Source: Couchioplanes azureus (lineage in GTDB: Bacteria; Actinomycetota; Actinomycetes; Mycobacteriales; Micromonosporaceae). Taken from it: 64,000 bases of DNA. The notes below the pieces were generated by a model. It was not told where the DNA came from, searched no databases, and saw nothing but the letters and a program-made list of their open reading frames with translations. The stretch is from positions 124,001 to 188,000 of the forward strand of contig NZ_BMQY01000007.1 of the NCBI RefSeq assembly GCF_014648355.1. Reading direction: 5' to 3'. This document shows, piece by piece, positions 1 through 8,887 of the stretch (position 1 is its first letter; each line of letters opens with the position of its first letter). The position numbers were made by a program, and so were the translations under genes.

Positions 1-353
1 AGGGAACCGCCCGCTCCGGCGCCAACAACGGATGGCTGTTCGCCACCAACGGATGGGCCTTCGAGGGGTTCTGGGCGCCGACGAACGCCGCGCCGTGGTA
101 TGCGCAGTGTGCCGCACAGATCTACGTGCAGTCGGCCGGCGCCGCCCAGGTGGGCATCGAGGTCTGGGACGGGCAGGCCCACCTGCTGGCGAGCAACTAT
201 CCCTTCGTCGGCGGCAACGGCTATCAGCCAGTCTCGACCAGGCGCTGGGCGCTCAACGGGGTCAACCCGGTGTTCGTGAAGGTGATCATCGGCAACAGCA
301 GCGGCGCCAAGTTCGTCCGCGCCGACGACATGACGCTGCAGTGCTACTGGTGA
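1..353 (+). CDS. C-terminal part of a secreted or surface protein (partial)
   Basis: The reading frame is open from the left edge of the window and stops with TGA at 351-353, so only the last 116 or so residues are present. The fragment is rich in Gly, Asn, Trp and Tyr, has two Cys and no hydrophobic helix. This composition is typical of extracellular beta-sandwich domains such as the ends of actinomycete glycosidases or proteases. The last residues are QCYW. No catalytic motif is visible and I do not recognise the family. An internal GTG at 126 could start a shorter ORF, but the composition continues unchanged upstream of it, so a gene entering from outside the window is more likely. Confidence 0.6.
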   Translation, partial: GTARSGANNGWLFATNGWAFEGFWAPTNAAPWYAQCAAQIYVQSAGAAQVGIEVWDGQAHLLASNYPFVGGNGYQPVSTRRWALNGVNPVFVKVIIGNSSGAKFVRADDMTLQCYW

Positions 354-459
354 GCCGCGCCGCCGATGGCGCGATCAGGGTGCTGCCGGAGCGAAGATCA
401 GGGTGTGCGGAGGGGATTCACCGGAGTGACCGTCCAGTGCGGACGGGCAGAGTGCAGGC

Positions 460-1659
460 ATGCGTAAACGTACTCGTATCCTCGCTGCCGCCGCCGCGAC
501 GGCGATCGTGGCCGGTGCTGCCGGCGTACCGTCGGCGGCGGTTGCCGGACCGCGGGAATGCCTTCTCGCACCCTCCGCACCCACGACGTTGCCCTTGTTG
601 TCCGAGAGCCGGCTGGAGGCGGCGATCGGAGCCGCTTCCGCCGGGACGGGCCGCCTGCCGGATGCCGAGGCCAGCGGTGCGCTGGTGCAGATCCGCGGCA
701 GCGCGGGCTGCTGGCAGGGCACGGCCGGCGTGGCAGACGTGCGTACCGGGGCCGGCGTGCCGCAGAACGGGCGGTTCCGGATCGGCTCGATGACCAAGGC
801 CTTCACGGCGGTGGTCGCGCTCCAGCTCGTCGCCGAGGGCCGCCTCGACCTGGACCGTACGGTGCAGCACTACCGACCCGGGTTGCTGCCGGCCGACTAT
901 CCGCCGATCACCGTCCGGCAGGTGTTGACGTACACGAGCGGGCTCAACGGTGTGGGCGTGCCGCACAAGACCCCGCAATGGTTCTTCGCGCACCGCTACG
1001 ACCACTGGGCGGACGGCAGCCAGCTCGATCTGACGCGCCCGCCCGCCTTCGATCCCGGGGAGCACCAGAGGTACGGCAATGCCGACTACTGGATGGCCGG
1101 CCTGCTGATCCAGCAGGTCACCGGGAACAGCTGGGAGAAGGAGATCCGCGACCGGATCATCCGGCCGCTGCGCCTGCACGGCACGACCACGCCGGTGGAC
1201 GACCCCCGGATCACCGGCCCGCACGCCCACGGCTACGAAACCACGGACGAGGGCTGGGTGGACGTCACGGCGGCCAACCCGTCGCTGCAGTGGTCGGCCG
1301 CCGGTATCGTGTCGACCGCGGCGGACCTGGATCGTTTCATGGTGGCGCTGTTCAGCGGAAAGCTCCTGCCACCGGCACAGCTCGAGCTGATGTTCACCGT
1401 CCCGCCGGACACCACCGCCTTCGACGGCGACCAGGATCCGGACAACAACCCGCCCGCGTCGTACGGCATGGGAATCGGCAAGTTCCAGGTGGGCGCGCTG
1501 ACTCTGTGGGGCAAGACGGGCGACCGGCCGGGGTACACGAGCGGCATGGGCGCCACCCGCGACCTGAGCCGCCGGCTCGTCTACTCGGTGAACACGTTGC
1601 GCATGGGCGGTGAGATGCCCGGCCGTGCCCAGCAGATCATCGGAGCCGCGTTCGGCTGA
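460..1659 (+). CDS. Secreted serine hydrolase, beta-lactamase / D-Ala-D-Ala carboxypeptidase family
   Basis: The protein has 399 residues. It has a basic N-terminus (MRKRTR), a hydrophobic stretch to about residue 26 and an AVAG-type cleavage site, so it is probably exported. The penicillin-recognising triad is complete: S110-M-T-K113 with the nucleophilic serine, Y205-G-N207, and K352-T-G354. Length and motif spacing fit the class C / DD-peptidase family (PF00144), which cleaves D-Ala-D-Ala peptides, beta-lactams or small esters. Sequence alone does not fix the substrate. It stands alone on this strand and meets the next gene convergently. The ATG at 460 puts a normal signal peptide at the N-terminus. 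Confidence 0.85.
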   Translation: MRKRTRILAAAAATAIVAGAAGVPSAAVAGPRECLLAPSAPTTLPLLSESRLEAAIGAASAGTGRLPDAEASGALVQIRGSAGCWQGTAGVADVRTGAGVPQNGRFRIGSMTKAFTAVVALQLVAEGRLDLDRTVQHYRPGLLPADYPPITVRQVLTYTSGLNGVGVPHKTPQWFFAHRYDHWADGSQLDLTRPPAFDPGEHQRYGNADYWMAGLLIQQVTGNSWEKEIRDRIIRPLRLHGTTTPVDDPRITGPHAHGYETTDEGWVDVTAANPSLQWSAAGIVSTAADLDRFMVALFSGKLLPPAQLELMFTVPPDTTAFDGDQDPDNNPPASYGMGIGKFQVGALTLWGKTGDRPGYTSGMGATRDLSRRLVYSVNTLRMGGEMPGRAQQIIGAAFG

Positions 1660-1748
1660 GCACGGCGGCACCGCCTTGTCCTGCGGCCGCGGCGGGTACG
1701 CAGCTCGACCTCGCCCTTGGCCGCGGCCGGCGTCGCGCCTCGGGCGTC

Positions 1749-2387
1749 TCAGCGGGAGAGGAGGTCGAGCAGGGCCTCGGCGACGGCGGCGGGCGCCTGC
1801 TCGGCCTGGTGGTGGCCGGAGTCGACGACGCGGTGTCGGAAGGGGCCGGCGAGCCAGGGGGCCCAGATCGCGGCCGGGTCGCCGTGGATGTCCAGGTCGT
1901 CGTCGGCGGATTCCAGGAGCAGGGCCGGGCACGTGACCTGCCGGCCGGCTCGCCGGTCGGCCTCGTCGTGGTCGCGGTCGATGCCCAGGCCGGCCCGGTA
2001 GTCCTCGCACATGCCGTGGCCGACCGCGGGGTCGCGCAGGGCCGCCCAGAGGTCGGCATGACTGCCCGGGCCCATCGCGGCGGGCCCGGGGGTGCGGTAC
2101 CAGGCGTCCGGGTCGGCGCAGATCACGCGTTCCGCGGGCTTGTCGGTCTGGCCGAGGAACCACCAGTGCCACCAGGCGCGCGCGAAGGCGGCGTCGGTCC
2201 GCTCGAGGTGCTCGACGACCGGCAGGCCGTCCATGACCGCCAGGTGCGTCACCGCCTCGGGGTGATCCATCGCGGTGCGGAACGCGACCAGGGCTCCCCG
2301 GTCGTGTCCGGCCACGGCGAACCGGTCGTGGCCGAGGAGGGTGACCTCACCCACGTCCACCTGGTCGAGATGGAAGCCGGTGAACAT
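1749..2387 (-). pseudogene. Alpha/beta hydrolase (haloacetate dehalogenase-like) with an internal deletion
   Basis: The frame encodes 212 residues; the family usually has about 290. The N-terminus, MFTGFHLDQVDVGEV, matches the usual family start, but it runs straight into LLGHDRFAVAGHDRGA, the nucleophile-elbow region with Asp in GHDRG. The 80 or so residues normally in between, including the oxyanion-hole HG segment and strands b3-b4, are absent. The rest of the fold follows normally, including a late GHH that could supply the catalytic His. The frame is intact, so this is either a recent in-frame deletion (pseudogene) or a shortened protein. It lies 3 bp after the VOC gene and ends the carboxylase operon. 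Confidence 0.6.
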
Positions 2388-2390
2388 CGG

Positions 2391-2864
2391 TCAGACGGTA
2401 CCCGGCTCGTCGGCTCCGTCGCTTCCGGTGAGCTGCTCGGCCAGGGCGACGATGATGCCCTCGGGACCGCGGACGTAGCAGAGCCGGTAGACGTTCTCGT
2501 AGGTCACCGTCTCGCCGACGAGCTCGGCGCCGTGGCTGCCCAGCCGGGCGACCACGTCGTCGAGGTCGTCGACGGCGAACATGATGCTGCGCAGGCCGCG
2601 CAGGTTCGGCGTCGTGTTGCCCGGCTCGGGGCCGACCGCGGCCGGATGGTGGAACTTCGTCAGCTCGACCCGGCCGTGGCCGTCCGGAGTACGCATCATG
2701 GCGATCTCGACGCGGAGGCCGTCCATGCCGGCCACCCGGTCCACCCAGGTTCCCTCGATGGGCGCCCGGCCCTCGAGCTCCATGCCGAGCTCGGCGAAGA
2801 ACGCCATGGCGGCCTCGAGGTCGTCGACGACGACGCTGACGTGGTCCATCCGCTGAATCGCCAT
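2391..2864 (-). CDS. VOC-family (glyoxalase/bleomycin-resistance fold) protein
   Basis: This is a 157-residue single-chain VOC protein. It opens with the typical MDHVSVVVDDLEAAMAFF strand-helix and repeats the pattern near residue 90 (IMFAVDDLDDVVARL), so two babab modules are present. Candidate metal ligands are H8 in the first module, a central Glu in the VELTKFHH segment and Glu near IIVALAEQ. VOC enzymes are metal-dependent lyases, epimerases or dioxygenases, or small-molecule binders; the reaction here is unknown. A VOC epimerase (methylmalonyl-CoA type) would suit a CoA operon, but this is inference. It lies 28 bp downstream of the TetR gene and 3 bp upstream of the truncated hydrolase, probably in the same transcript. 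Confidence 0.8.
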   Translation of the reverse strand: MAIQRMDHVSVVVDDLEAAMAFFAELGMELEGRAPIEGTWVDRVAGMDGLRVEIAMMRTPDGHGRVELTKFHHPAAVGPEPGNTTPNLRGLRSIMFAVDDLDDVVARLGSHGAELVGETVTYENVYRLCYVRGPEGIIVALAEQLTGSDGADEPGTV

Positions 2865-2892
2865 GCCCCGAGCATAGGACGGCCGTGGGGGC

Positions 2893-3519
2893 TCAGCGGG
2901 ACGACGCCGCGCCTGTCCCGGGCCGGGCCGCCGCGGCGGACAGCGCCGCGGCGAGCTGGGCCGACCAGGCGCGGACCACGCGGGCGCGGCGGCGGGAGTC
3001 GTCGGTCAGGACGTCGGCCAGGGCCAGGCCGCGGGCCAGGTCCAGGGTCGCCTGGATCAGGCCGCGCATCTCCGGGTCGGAGTCGTCCACCCGCAGCAGG
3101 CGTACGGCCCGGCGGTGCACTCCCCGGGCGAAGCGGCGCTCGAGGGGCACCACCGCCGCCCGCAGCTCGGGATCGGCGGCCGCCACCGTCCACACCTGCA
3201 GCGCGGCGCGGAAGAGCTCGCCGCCGATGGCGTCGACCAGGCCGGTCACCACGGTGTGGATGCGGTCCGGGCCGGAGTCCGGGTCGGGCAGCGCGTCGAG
3301 CAGGGCCGCCCGCTCCTCGAACATGTGCTCCAGGGCGGCGAGGATGAGGGCCTCGCGCGTACGGAAATGGTGCTGCACCGCCCCCCGGCTGATGCCGGCC
3401 TCGGCGGCGACGAACCCGACGGTCGAGAGCTCCCAGCCGTGCTCGGCCAGGCACCGGATGGTCGTCTCCAGCAGGCGCTGCCGGGTCGCCCGGGAGCGCT
3501 CCTGCTTGGGATCAGTCAT
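2893..3519 (-). CDS. TetR-family transcriptional regulator of the carboxylase operon
   Basis: A 208-residue one-domain repressor. The N-terminal helix-turn-helix reads VGFVAAEAGISRGAVQHHF (about residues 33-51), followed by the usual helix starting at RTREAL. The C-terminal half is all-helical and should bind a ligand, plausibly an acyl-CoA given the neighbours. The start overlaps the biotin carboxylase stop by 8 bp, so the regulator is translated with the operon it probably controls. The palindrome CAAGC-GT-GCTTG at the operon promoter (8843-8854) is the obvious candidate target. I assign no gene symbol because several unrelated TetR proteins occupy this position in acyl-CoA degradation operons. 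Confidence 0.85.
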   Translation of the reverse strand: MTDPKQERSRATRQRLLETTIRCLAEHGWELSTVGFVAAEAGISRGAVQHHFRTREALILAALEHMFEERAALLDALPDPDSGPDRIHTVVTGLVDAIGGELFRAALQVWTVAAADPELRAAVVPLERRFARGVHRRAVRLLRVDDSDPEMRGLIQATLDLARGLALADVLTDDSRRRARVVRAWSAQLAAALSAAAARPGTGAASSR

Positions 3520-5491
3520 CCGGGCCCGCCACCACGGCGAGGGTGGTGCCCTGGCCGACCTGCTGGCCGACGGTGACCGGCAGGTCCGTCACCGTGCCGT
3601 CCGCCGGGGCCCGCACCACGTGTTCCATCTTCATCGCCTCCAGCCAGAGCAGCGGCTGGTCAGCCACGACCGTGTCGCCCGCCTTCACCTCCACCCGGAC
3701 CACGGTGCCGGGCATGGGTGCGGTCAGCGTACCCGCCGGAAGCTGTGCCGACGGGTCGGTGAAGCGGGGGAGGCGGCGCAGCTCGGCCGTGCCCTGCGGG
3801 CCGTCCACCACCACCCGGTCGTCGAAGCGGCCCACCGTCCAGGTCCGGCGGACGCCGTCGACGTCCAGGACGACCGTTGCGGCGCCGGCCTCGACCAGGG
3901 TGAGCCCGCTCATGCCGGCGACCTCCAGGCCGTCGCGGCCGAAGCGGTAGCGCACCTCGATCTCCCGGTCGCCGGCGGCGTACGTGCGGCTGCGGTAGCC
4001 GACCGGGATGTTGCGGAAGCCGCTGGTGACGCCGCGCAGCAGCGGGCCGCGCCCGGCGGCGGCGTCGGACAGGGCCGCGACCACGGCGCCGAGGGCCGGG
4101 TCGAGCCCGGTTCCGGCGGTGAGCGACGCCGGCGGGTGGGTGGCGTAGAAGCTCGTGTCGGCGGTGCCCGCCAGGAACGCCGGGTGCAGCAGGCTGGCGA
4201 CCAGCAGGTCGCGGTTGGTGGTGACGCCGTGGACCCGGGTACGGCGCAGCGCGGCGGCGAGCCGGCGGGCGGCGGCCTCCCGGGTCGGCGCGTACGCGAC
4301 CACCTTCGCGAGCATCGCGTCGTAGTGGGTGCCGACGACGCTGCCGTCCTCGACGCCGGAGTCGAGGCGGATGCCGTCCTCGGCGGGCCCGAAGCGCGCC
4401 GTGACGCCGGGGACGTCGAAGGTGACCACGGTGCCCGTCTGCGGGCGCCAGTCGTCCGCGGGACTCTCCGCGTACAGGCGGGCCTCGACGGCGTGCCCGG
4501 TCATCGCCGGCTCCGGACCGCGCAGCGCGACCCCCGCGGCGACGTCGAGCTGGAGGGCGACCAGGTCGGTGCCGGTGACGCACTCGGTGACCGGGTGTTC
4601 CACCTGCAGGCGGGTGTTCATCTCGAGGAACCAGAAGCCGCCGCGGGAGTCGGCGAGGAACTCGACGGTGCCGGCGCCGCGGTAGCCGACGGCGCCCGCG
4701 GCGTCACGGCCGGCGGCGAGCAGGCGCTCGCGCAGGTCGCCGCCGATGCGGTCGACGAGTGGGGAGGGCGCCTCCTCGATGACCTTCTGGTGGCGGCGTT
4801 GCAGGGAACACTCGCGTTCGCCGAGCGCCCAGACCGTGCCGTGCGCATCGGCCATGATCTGCACCTCGACGTGGTGGCCGGCCTCGAGGTACCGCTCGCA
4901 GAAGACGGTGGGGTCGCCGAACGCGGCGCCGGCCTCCCGGGCGGCGGAGGCCACGGCGCCGGGCAGGTCGGCGAGCGTACGCACGATCCGCATGCCCCGC
5001 CCGCCGCCGCCGGCCGATGCCTTGACGAGCACCGGCAGGTCCGCCTCGGTGATGGCGTCCGGGTCGAGCAGGCCGAGTACCGGCACGCCGGCCGCGGCCA
5101 TGCGCTCCTTGGCGGCGACCTTCGAGCCCATCACCTCGATCGTCTCCGGGTCGGGGCCGATCCAGGTCAGGCCGGCCTCGATGACCGCCCGGGCGAACCC
5201 GGCGTTCTCGGCGAGGAAGCCGTATCCGGGGTGCACGGCGTCGGCGCCGGCGCGCCGGGCCGCCTCGACGAGCAGGTCGCCGCGCAGGTACGTCTCGGCC
5301 GGCGTGACCCCCGGCAGACGGACCGCGCTGTCGGCCTCCCGCACGTGCGGACTGCCGGCGTCGGCGTCGGAGAAGACGGCCACGGTGGCCAGGCCGCGCC
5401 GGCGGCAGGTGGCGAAGACCCGGCGGGCGATCTCGCCGCGGTTGGCGACCAGCACGCTCGTGATCGTCGTCGCGGGCCTCAGATCCGTCAT
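3512..5491 (-). CDS. Acyl-CoA carboxylase alpha subunit (biotin carboxylase + BCCP)
   Basis: 659 residues. Residues about 10-450 form the biotin carboxylase: the N-terminal VLVANRGEIARRV, the ATP-grasp glycine loop KASAGGGGRGM, and FLEMNTRLQVEHPVTE with catalytic Glu, Asn and Arg. A linker region follows, and then a biotinyl domain with EAMKMEHV, where K621 is the biotinylated lysine. The enzyme carboxylates biotin using ATP and bicarbonate and passes CO2 to the carboxyltransferase encoded 7 bp upstream. Domain order and size match MccA/LiuD (methylcrotonyl-CoA) and AtuF (geranyl-CoA) rather than pyruvate carboxylase. The substrate cannot be fixed from this subunit. Confidence 0.9.
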   Translation of the reverse strand: MTDLRPATTITSVLVANRGEIARRVFATCRRRGLATVAVFSDADAGSPHVREADSAVRLPGVTPAETYLRGDLLVEAARRAGADAVHPGYGFLAENAGFARAVIEAGLTWIGPDPETIEVMGSKVAAKERMAAAGVPVLGLLDPDAITEADLPVLVKASAGGGGRGMRIVRTLADLPGAVASAAREAGAAFGDPTVFCERYLEAGHHVEVQIMADAHGTVWALGERECSLQRRHQKVIEEAPSPLVDRIGGDLRERLLAAGRDAAGAVGYRGAGTVEFLADSRGGFWFLEMNTRLQVEHPVTECVTGTDLVALQLDVAAGVALRGPEPAMTGHAVEARLYAESPADDWRPQTGTVVTFDVPGVTARFGPAEDGIRLDSGVEDGSVVGTHYDAMLAKVVAYAPTREAAARRLAAALRRTRVHGVTTNRDLLVASLLHPAFLAGTADTSFYATHPPASLTAGTGLDPALGAVVAALSDAAAGRGPLLRGVTSGFRNIPVGYRSRTYAAGDREIEVRYRFGRDGLEVAGMSGLTLVEAGAATVVLDVDGVRRTWTVGRFDDRVVVDGPQGTAELRRLPRFTDPSAQLPAGTLTAPMPGTVVRVEVKAGDTVVADQPLLWLEAMKMEHVVRAPADGTVTDLPVTVGQQVGQGTTLAVVAGPDD

Positions 5492-5498
5492 CGTGGCC

Positions 5499-7097
5499 TC
5501 ACATCCGGAAGACGCCGAAGGTGCCGGTGCCCTCGACCGGCGCGGTGTGGATCGCGGAGAGGGCGACGCCGAGGACGTCGCGGGTGTCCCGCGGGTCGAT
5601 GATGCCGTCGTCGTAGACGAGGCCGGACAGCACGGCGGGCATCGCCTCCGCCGAGATCTGCTGCTCGATCATGTGGCGGACCACCTGCGCACCCTCCTCG
5701 TCGAAGGGCTTGCCCTGGGCCAGCGCGGACGCCCGGGACACCATGTAGGTGACGTCGGCGAGCTGCTGGGCGCCCATCACCGCGGAGCGGGCGCTCGGCC
5801 AGGCGAAGACGAACCGGGGGTCGTACGCGCGGCCGCACATGCCGTAGTGGCCGGCGCCGTACGAGTTGCCGATGAGCAGGGAGATGTGCGGGACGGCCGA
5901 GTTCGACACCGCGTTGATCATCATGGCGCCGTGCTTGATGATGCCGCCCTGCTCGTACTCCTTGCCGACCATGTAGCCGGTCGTGTTGTGCAGGAACAGC
6001 AGGGGAGTGCGCGACTGGTTGGCGAGCTGGATGAACTGGGCCGCCTTCTGTGCCTCGGCGCTGAACAGCACGCCGCGCGCGTTGGCCAGGATGCCGATCG
6101 GGAAGCCGTGCAGCTGCGCCCAGCCGGTCACCAGCGAGTCGCCGTAGCGGGGCTTGACCTCGTCGAAGTCGCTGTCGTCGACGATGCGGGCGATGACCTC
6201 GCGCGGGTCGAACGGGGACTTGGGGTCGGGCGGCACGATGGACAGCAGTTCCTCGGCGGCGTACCGGGGTGCTCTCGGCGTTGCGGTCGCCGGGCCGGAG
6301 GCCTTGCGCCAGTTCAGGCGGGCGACGATGCGCCGGCCGATCCGGATGGCGTCCTGCTCGTCGAGGGCGTAGTGGTCGGCGAGCCCGGACACCCGGGCGT
6401 GCATGTCGGCGCCGCCCAGCGACTCGTCGTCGGACTCCTCGCCGGTGGCGGCCTTGACCAGCGGCGGGCCGGCGAGGAACACCTTGGACCGCTTCTCGAT
6501 CATGACCACGTGGTCGCTCATGCCGGGCAGGTAGGCACCGCCGGCCGTCGAGTTGCCGAAGACCAGCGAGATGGTCGGGATGCCCTGGGCGGAGAGGCGG
6601 GTGAGGTTGCGGAAGACCGCGCCGCCGGGGATGAAGACCTCCTTCTGGGTGGGCAGGTCCGCGCCCCCGGACTCCACCAGCGCGATGACCGGCAACCGGT
6701 TCTGCTCCGCGATCTCGTGCATCCGCAGCGTCTTGCGCAGCGACCACGGGTTGCTGGCGCCGCCCTTGACCGTGGGGTCGTTGGCGATCAGCAGGCACTC
6801 CACGCCGCTGACCACCCCGATGCCGGCCACGACGCTGCCGCCCACGGTGAACGGCGACCCGTAACCCGCCAGCGCGGCCAGTTCCAGGAACGGCGCGTCC
6901 TCGTCGAGCAGCAGCTCGATGCGCTCGCGGGCGGTGAGCTTGCCCCGGGCGTGGTGCCGGGCGACCGCCTTCTCGCCGCCGCCCGCCACCGCCTTGGCGG
7001 TCTCGGCGCCGATCTCCTCGAGCGAGGCGAGCATGGCCTTGCGGGCGGCCCGGGCCTCCTCGGTGCCGGTGTCCAGGGTGGAGCGCAGCACGGTCAC
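5499..7097 (-). CDS. Acyl-CoA carboxylase beta subunit (carboxyltransferase)
   Basis: 532 residues with the two crotonase-like carboxyltransferase halves. The first contains VKGGASNP and ESGGADLP; the second contains LLFLHNTTGYMVGK and GNSYGAGHYGMCGRAYDPRF. These are the acyl-CoA and biotin pocket loops of methylcrotonyl/geranyl-CoA carboxylase beta subunits (LiuB/AtuC). The stretch after ESGGADLP differs from textbook MccB, reading IPGGAVFRNLTRLSAQGIP, so substrate specificity should not be assumed. It starts with ATG overlapping the AtuA-like stop (ATGA). The product carries out the second half-reaction, transferring CO2 from biotin to the gamma or alpha carbon of the acyl-CoA. Confidence 0.9.
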   Translation of the reverse strand: MTVLRSTLDTGTEEARAARKAMLASLEEIGAETAKAVAGGGEKAVARHHARGKLTARERIELLLDEDAPFLELAALAGYGSPFTVGGSVVAGIGVVSGVECLLIANDPTVKGGASNPWSLRKTLRMHEIAEQNRLPVIALVESGGADLPTQKEVFIPGGAVFRNLTRLSAQGIPTISLVFGNSTAGGAYLPGMSDHVVMIEKRSKVFLAGPPLVKAATGEESDDESLGGADMHARVSGLADHYALDEQDAIRIGRRIVARLNWRKASGPATATPRAPRYAAEELLSIVPPDPKSPFDPREVIARIVDDSDFDEVKPRYGDSLVTGWAQLHGFPIGILANARGVLFSAEAQKAAQFIQLANQSRTPLLFLHNTTGYMVGKEYEQGGIIKHGAMMINAVSNSAVPHISLLIGNSYGAGHYGMCGRAYDPRFVFAWPSARSAVMGAQQLADVTYMVSRASALAQGKPFDEEGAQVVRHMIEQQISAEAMPAVLSGLVYDDGIIDPRDTRDVLGVALSAIHTAPVEGTGTFGVFRM

Positions 7098-8809
7098 CGG
7101 GCCTCCTCACCTTCGCGGAGCAGCGATTCGGGAATGTCCACGTACCGCGAGCGCAGCCATTCGCCGAGGCCCTTGGCCTGCGGGTCGAACCGCGCGTGAT
7201 AGGCCACGCCCAGGCCGAGCAGCCCCTCGACGACGATGTTCACGGCCCGGACGGCCGGCAGCCGGGTGATGCGCACCGGCAGGCCGGCGGCTTCCGGCAG
7301 CAGCTGGCGCACGGTGTCCTCGGTGATCAGATTCGCCAGCCACGGGTACGCCGCGTCCTCGCGCACCCACAGGCCGATGTTGGCGTCGCCGCCCTTGTCG
7401 CCCGAGCGCGCCCCGGCCAGCGTGCCCAGCGGCAGCCGCCGGGCCGGCCCCGCCTCGGCGGCCCACGGCTCGGGACGGGGGCCGGCATGCGGTTCCAGGG
7501 CCTGCGTCCGGGCCGGCGGATCGATCGGCACGACGCCGCCGTCGGGCAGGACGACCTCGTGGAGCGGCACGTCCTGCGGCACGAACCCGGCGGTGAAGAC
7601 GCCATAGGGGTGGGCGCGCCCCGGCGGGGCCGTGCTGAAGAAGCCCGGGTACGACCCCAGCGCCAGCTCGATGGCCGTACTGGTGAACGCCCGTCCCGCC
7701 ACCTTCTCGTCGGGGTCACGGGCGACCACGGTGAGCAGGGCGGACGCCTGCTGCTGGGTCGGCGCGTCGGCGGCGTCCAGCCGGGCCAGGCTCCAGGTCA
7801 GCTCGGCCGGGGCGGCGCCGCGGGCGGCGGCCTCGAACTGGCGGCGGAACAGCGCGGCCTTGGCCTCGACGTCCAGCCCGGTCAGCACCACGGTCAGCTC
7901 GTTGCGGTAGCCGCCGATCGAGGTGCAGCAGACCTTGACGTCGGGCGGCGGGGGCTCACCCCGTACGCCGGTGATCTCGACCCGGTCGGGGCCGTCCTGC
8001 CGCAGCGAGACGCTGTCGAGGCGGGTGGTGACGTCGGGACCGGCGTAGCGCGCGTCGCCCACCTCGTAGACGAGCTGGGCGGTGACCGTGCCGACGGTGA
8101 CCGCGCCGCCGGTGCCGGCATGCTTGGTGATCACGCTGGAGCCGTCGCGGCGGATCTCGGCGATCGGGAATCCCGGGCGGTCCGGGTCGGCGATCTCGGT
8201 GAAGAACGCATAGTTGCCGCCGGTGGCCTGGGTGCCGCACTCGATGACATGACCGGCCACCGTGGCCCCGGCGAGCGCGTCGAGGTCGGTGCGCTCCCAG
8301 CCGAAGTGGGCGATCGCCGGCCCGACGGTCAGCGAGGCGTCGGTGACCCGCCCGGTGACGACGACGTCGGCGCCCGCCGCGAGGGCCCGGGCGATGCCGA
8401 AGGCGCCCAGGTAGGCGTGCGCGCCGAGCGGCTTGCCGAGGCCGAGGTCGCGGGCGCGGGCGGTGAGGTCGTCGCCGCGCACCAGGGCGACCCGGGCGTC
8501 CAGGCCCAGGTCGCGGATCGCGGCCACCAGGCCCGGCGGGTTGACGCCACCGGCGTTGGCGACGATGCGGACACCCCGGTCGAGGGCCAGCTCCAGGCAG
8601 TCCTTCAGCTGGGCGAGGAAGGTCTTGGCGTAGCCGGCGGCCGGGTCGGCCATCCGGTCGCGGCCCAGGATGAGCATGGTGAGCTCGGCGAGGTAGTCCC
8701 CGGTGAGCACATCGAGCTCACCGCCCTCGAGCATCTCGCGCATCGCCGCGAGGCGGTCGCCGTAGAACCCGGAGCAGTTGCCGACGCGCAGCGTCTCGGC
8801 GGCTGTCAT
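7094..8809 (-). CDS. AtuA-like acyclic terpene utilisation family protein (DUF1446)
   Basis: 571 residues. The ATG at 8809 gives MTAAETLRVGNCSGFYGDR, the usual beginning of this family; the frame extends further upstream only through the promoter. The N-terminal 450 residues match DUF1446/AtuA, with the GDYLAELTMLILGRD and IVANAGGVNP segments. The C-terminal part resembles the small domain often fused to it. AtuA is needed for citronellol and geraniol breakdown in Pseudomonas, but its reaction is unknown. Here it is the first gene of a carboxylase operon (overlap 7094-7097), the same company AtuA keeps with AtuC and AtuF. No AtuE-type hydratase is present in this window. Confidence 0.85.
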   Translation of the reverse strand: MTAAETLRVGNCSGFYGDRLAAMREMLEGGELDVLTGDYLAELTMLILGRDRMADPAAGYAKTFLAQLKDCLELALDRGVRIVANAGGVNPPGLVAAIRDLGLDARVALVRGDDLTARARDLGLGKPLGAHAYLGAFGIARALAAGADVVVTGRVTDASLTVGPAIAHFGWERTDLDALAGATVAGHVIECGTQATGGNYAFFTEIADPDRPGFPIAEIRRDGSSVITKHAGTGGAVTVGTVTAQLVYEVGDARYAGPDVTTRLDSVSLRQDGPDRVEITGVRGEPPPPDVKVCCTSIGGYRNELTVVLTGLDVEAKAALFRRQFEAAARGAAPAELTWSLARLDAADAPTQQQASALLTVVARDPDEKVAGRAFTSTAIELALGSYPGFFSTAPPGRAHPYGVFTAGFVPQDVPLHEVVLPDGGVVPIDPPARTQALEPHAGPRPEPWAAEAGPARRLPLGTLAGARSGDKGGDANIGLWVREDAAYPWLANLITEDTVRQLLPEAAGLPVRITRLPAVRAVNIVVEGLLGLGVAYHARFDPQAKGLGEWLRSRYVDIPESLLREGEEAR

Positions 8810-8842
8810 GCCGGTGAGATTGGCACAGCGAAGAAAAACAAT

Positions 8843-8854
8843 CAAGCGTGCTTG
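8843..8854. promoter_or_regulatory. Palindromic operator between the carboxylase operon and the acyl-CoA dehydrogenase
   Basis: CAAGC-GT-GCTTG is a perfect inverted repeat with 5-bp arms and a 2-bp centre, set in an AT-rich patch that stands out from the GC-rich surroundings. It lies 33 bp from each divergent start codon (8809 minus, 8888 plus), so one dimer could control both units. Motifs of this CAAG-n-CTTG type are bound by TetR regulators of lipid and steroid catabolism, for example KstR2-like proteins. The TetR encoded at 2893-3519 is the likely binder. Confidence 0.6.
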
Positions 8855-8887
8855 TTTTCGGCGGGTCGGCTTCGCTAGCGTCGGCCC

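Noticed and set aside
418-2172. Long open frame on the minus strand across the beta-lactamase-like gene
   Set aside because: It is an Arg/Pro/Ala-rich shadow of the real plus-strand gene, with no recognisable domain; such frames are common in GC-rich DNA.
2885-5602. 905-residue plus-strand frame over the TetR and biotin carboxylase genes
   Set aside because: Low-complexity antisense translation (Gly, Arg, Ala, Asp) with no motif; both genes beneath it are unambiguous.
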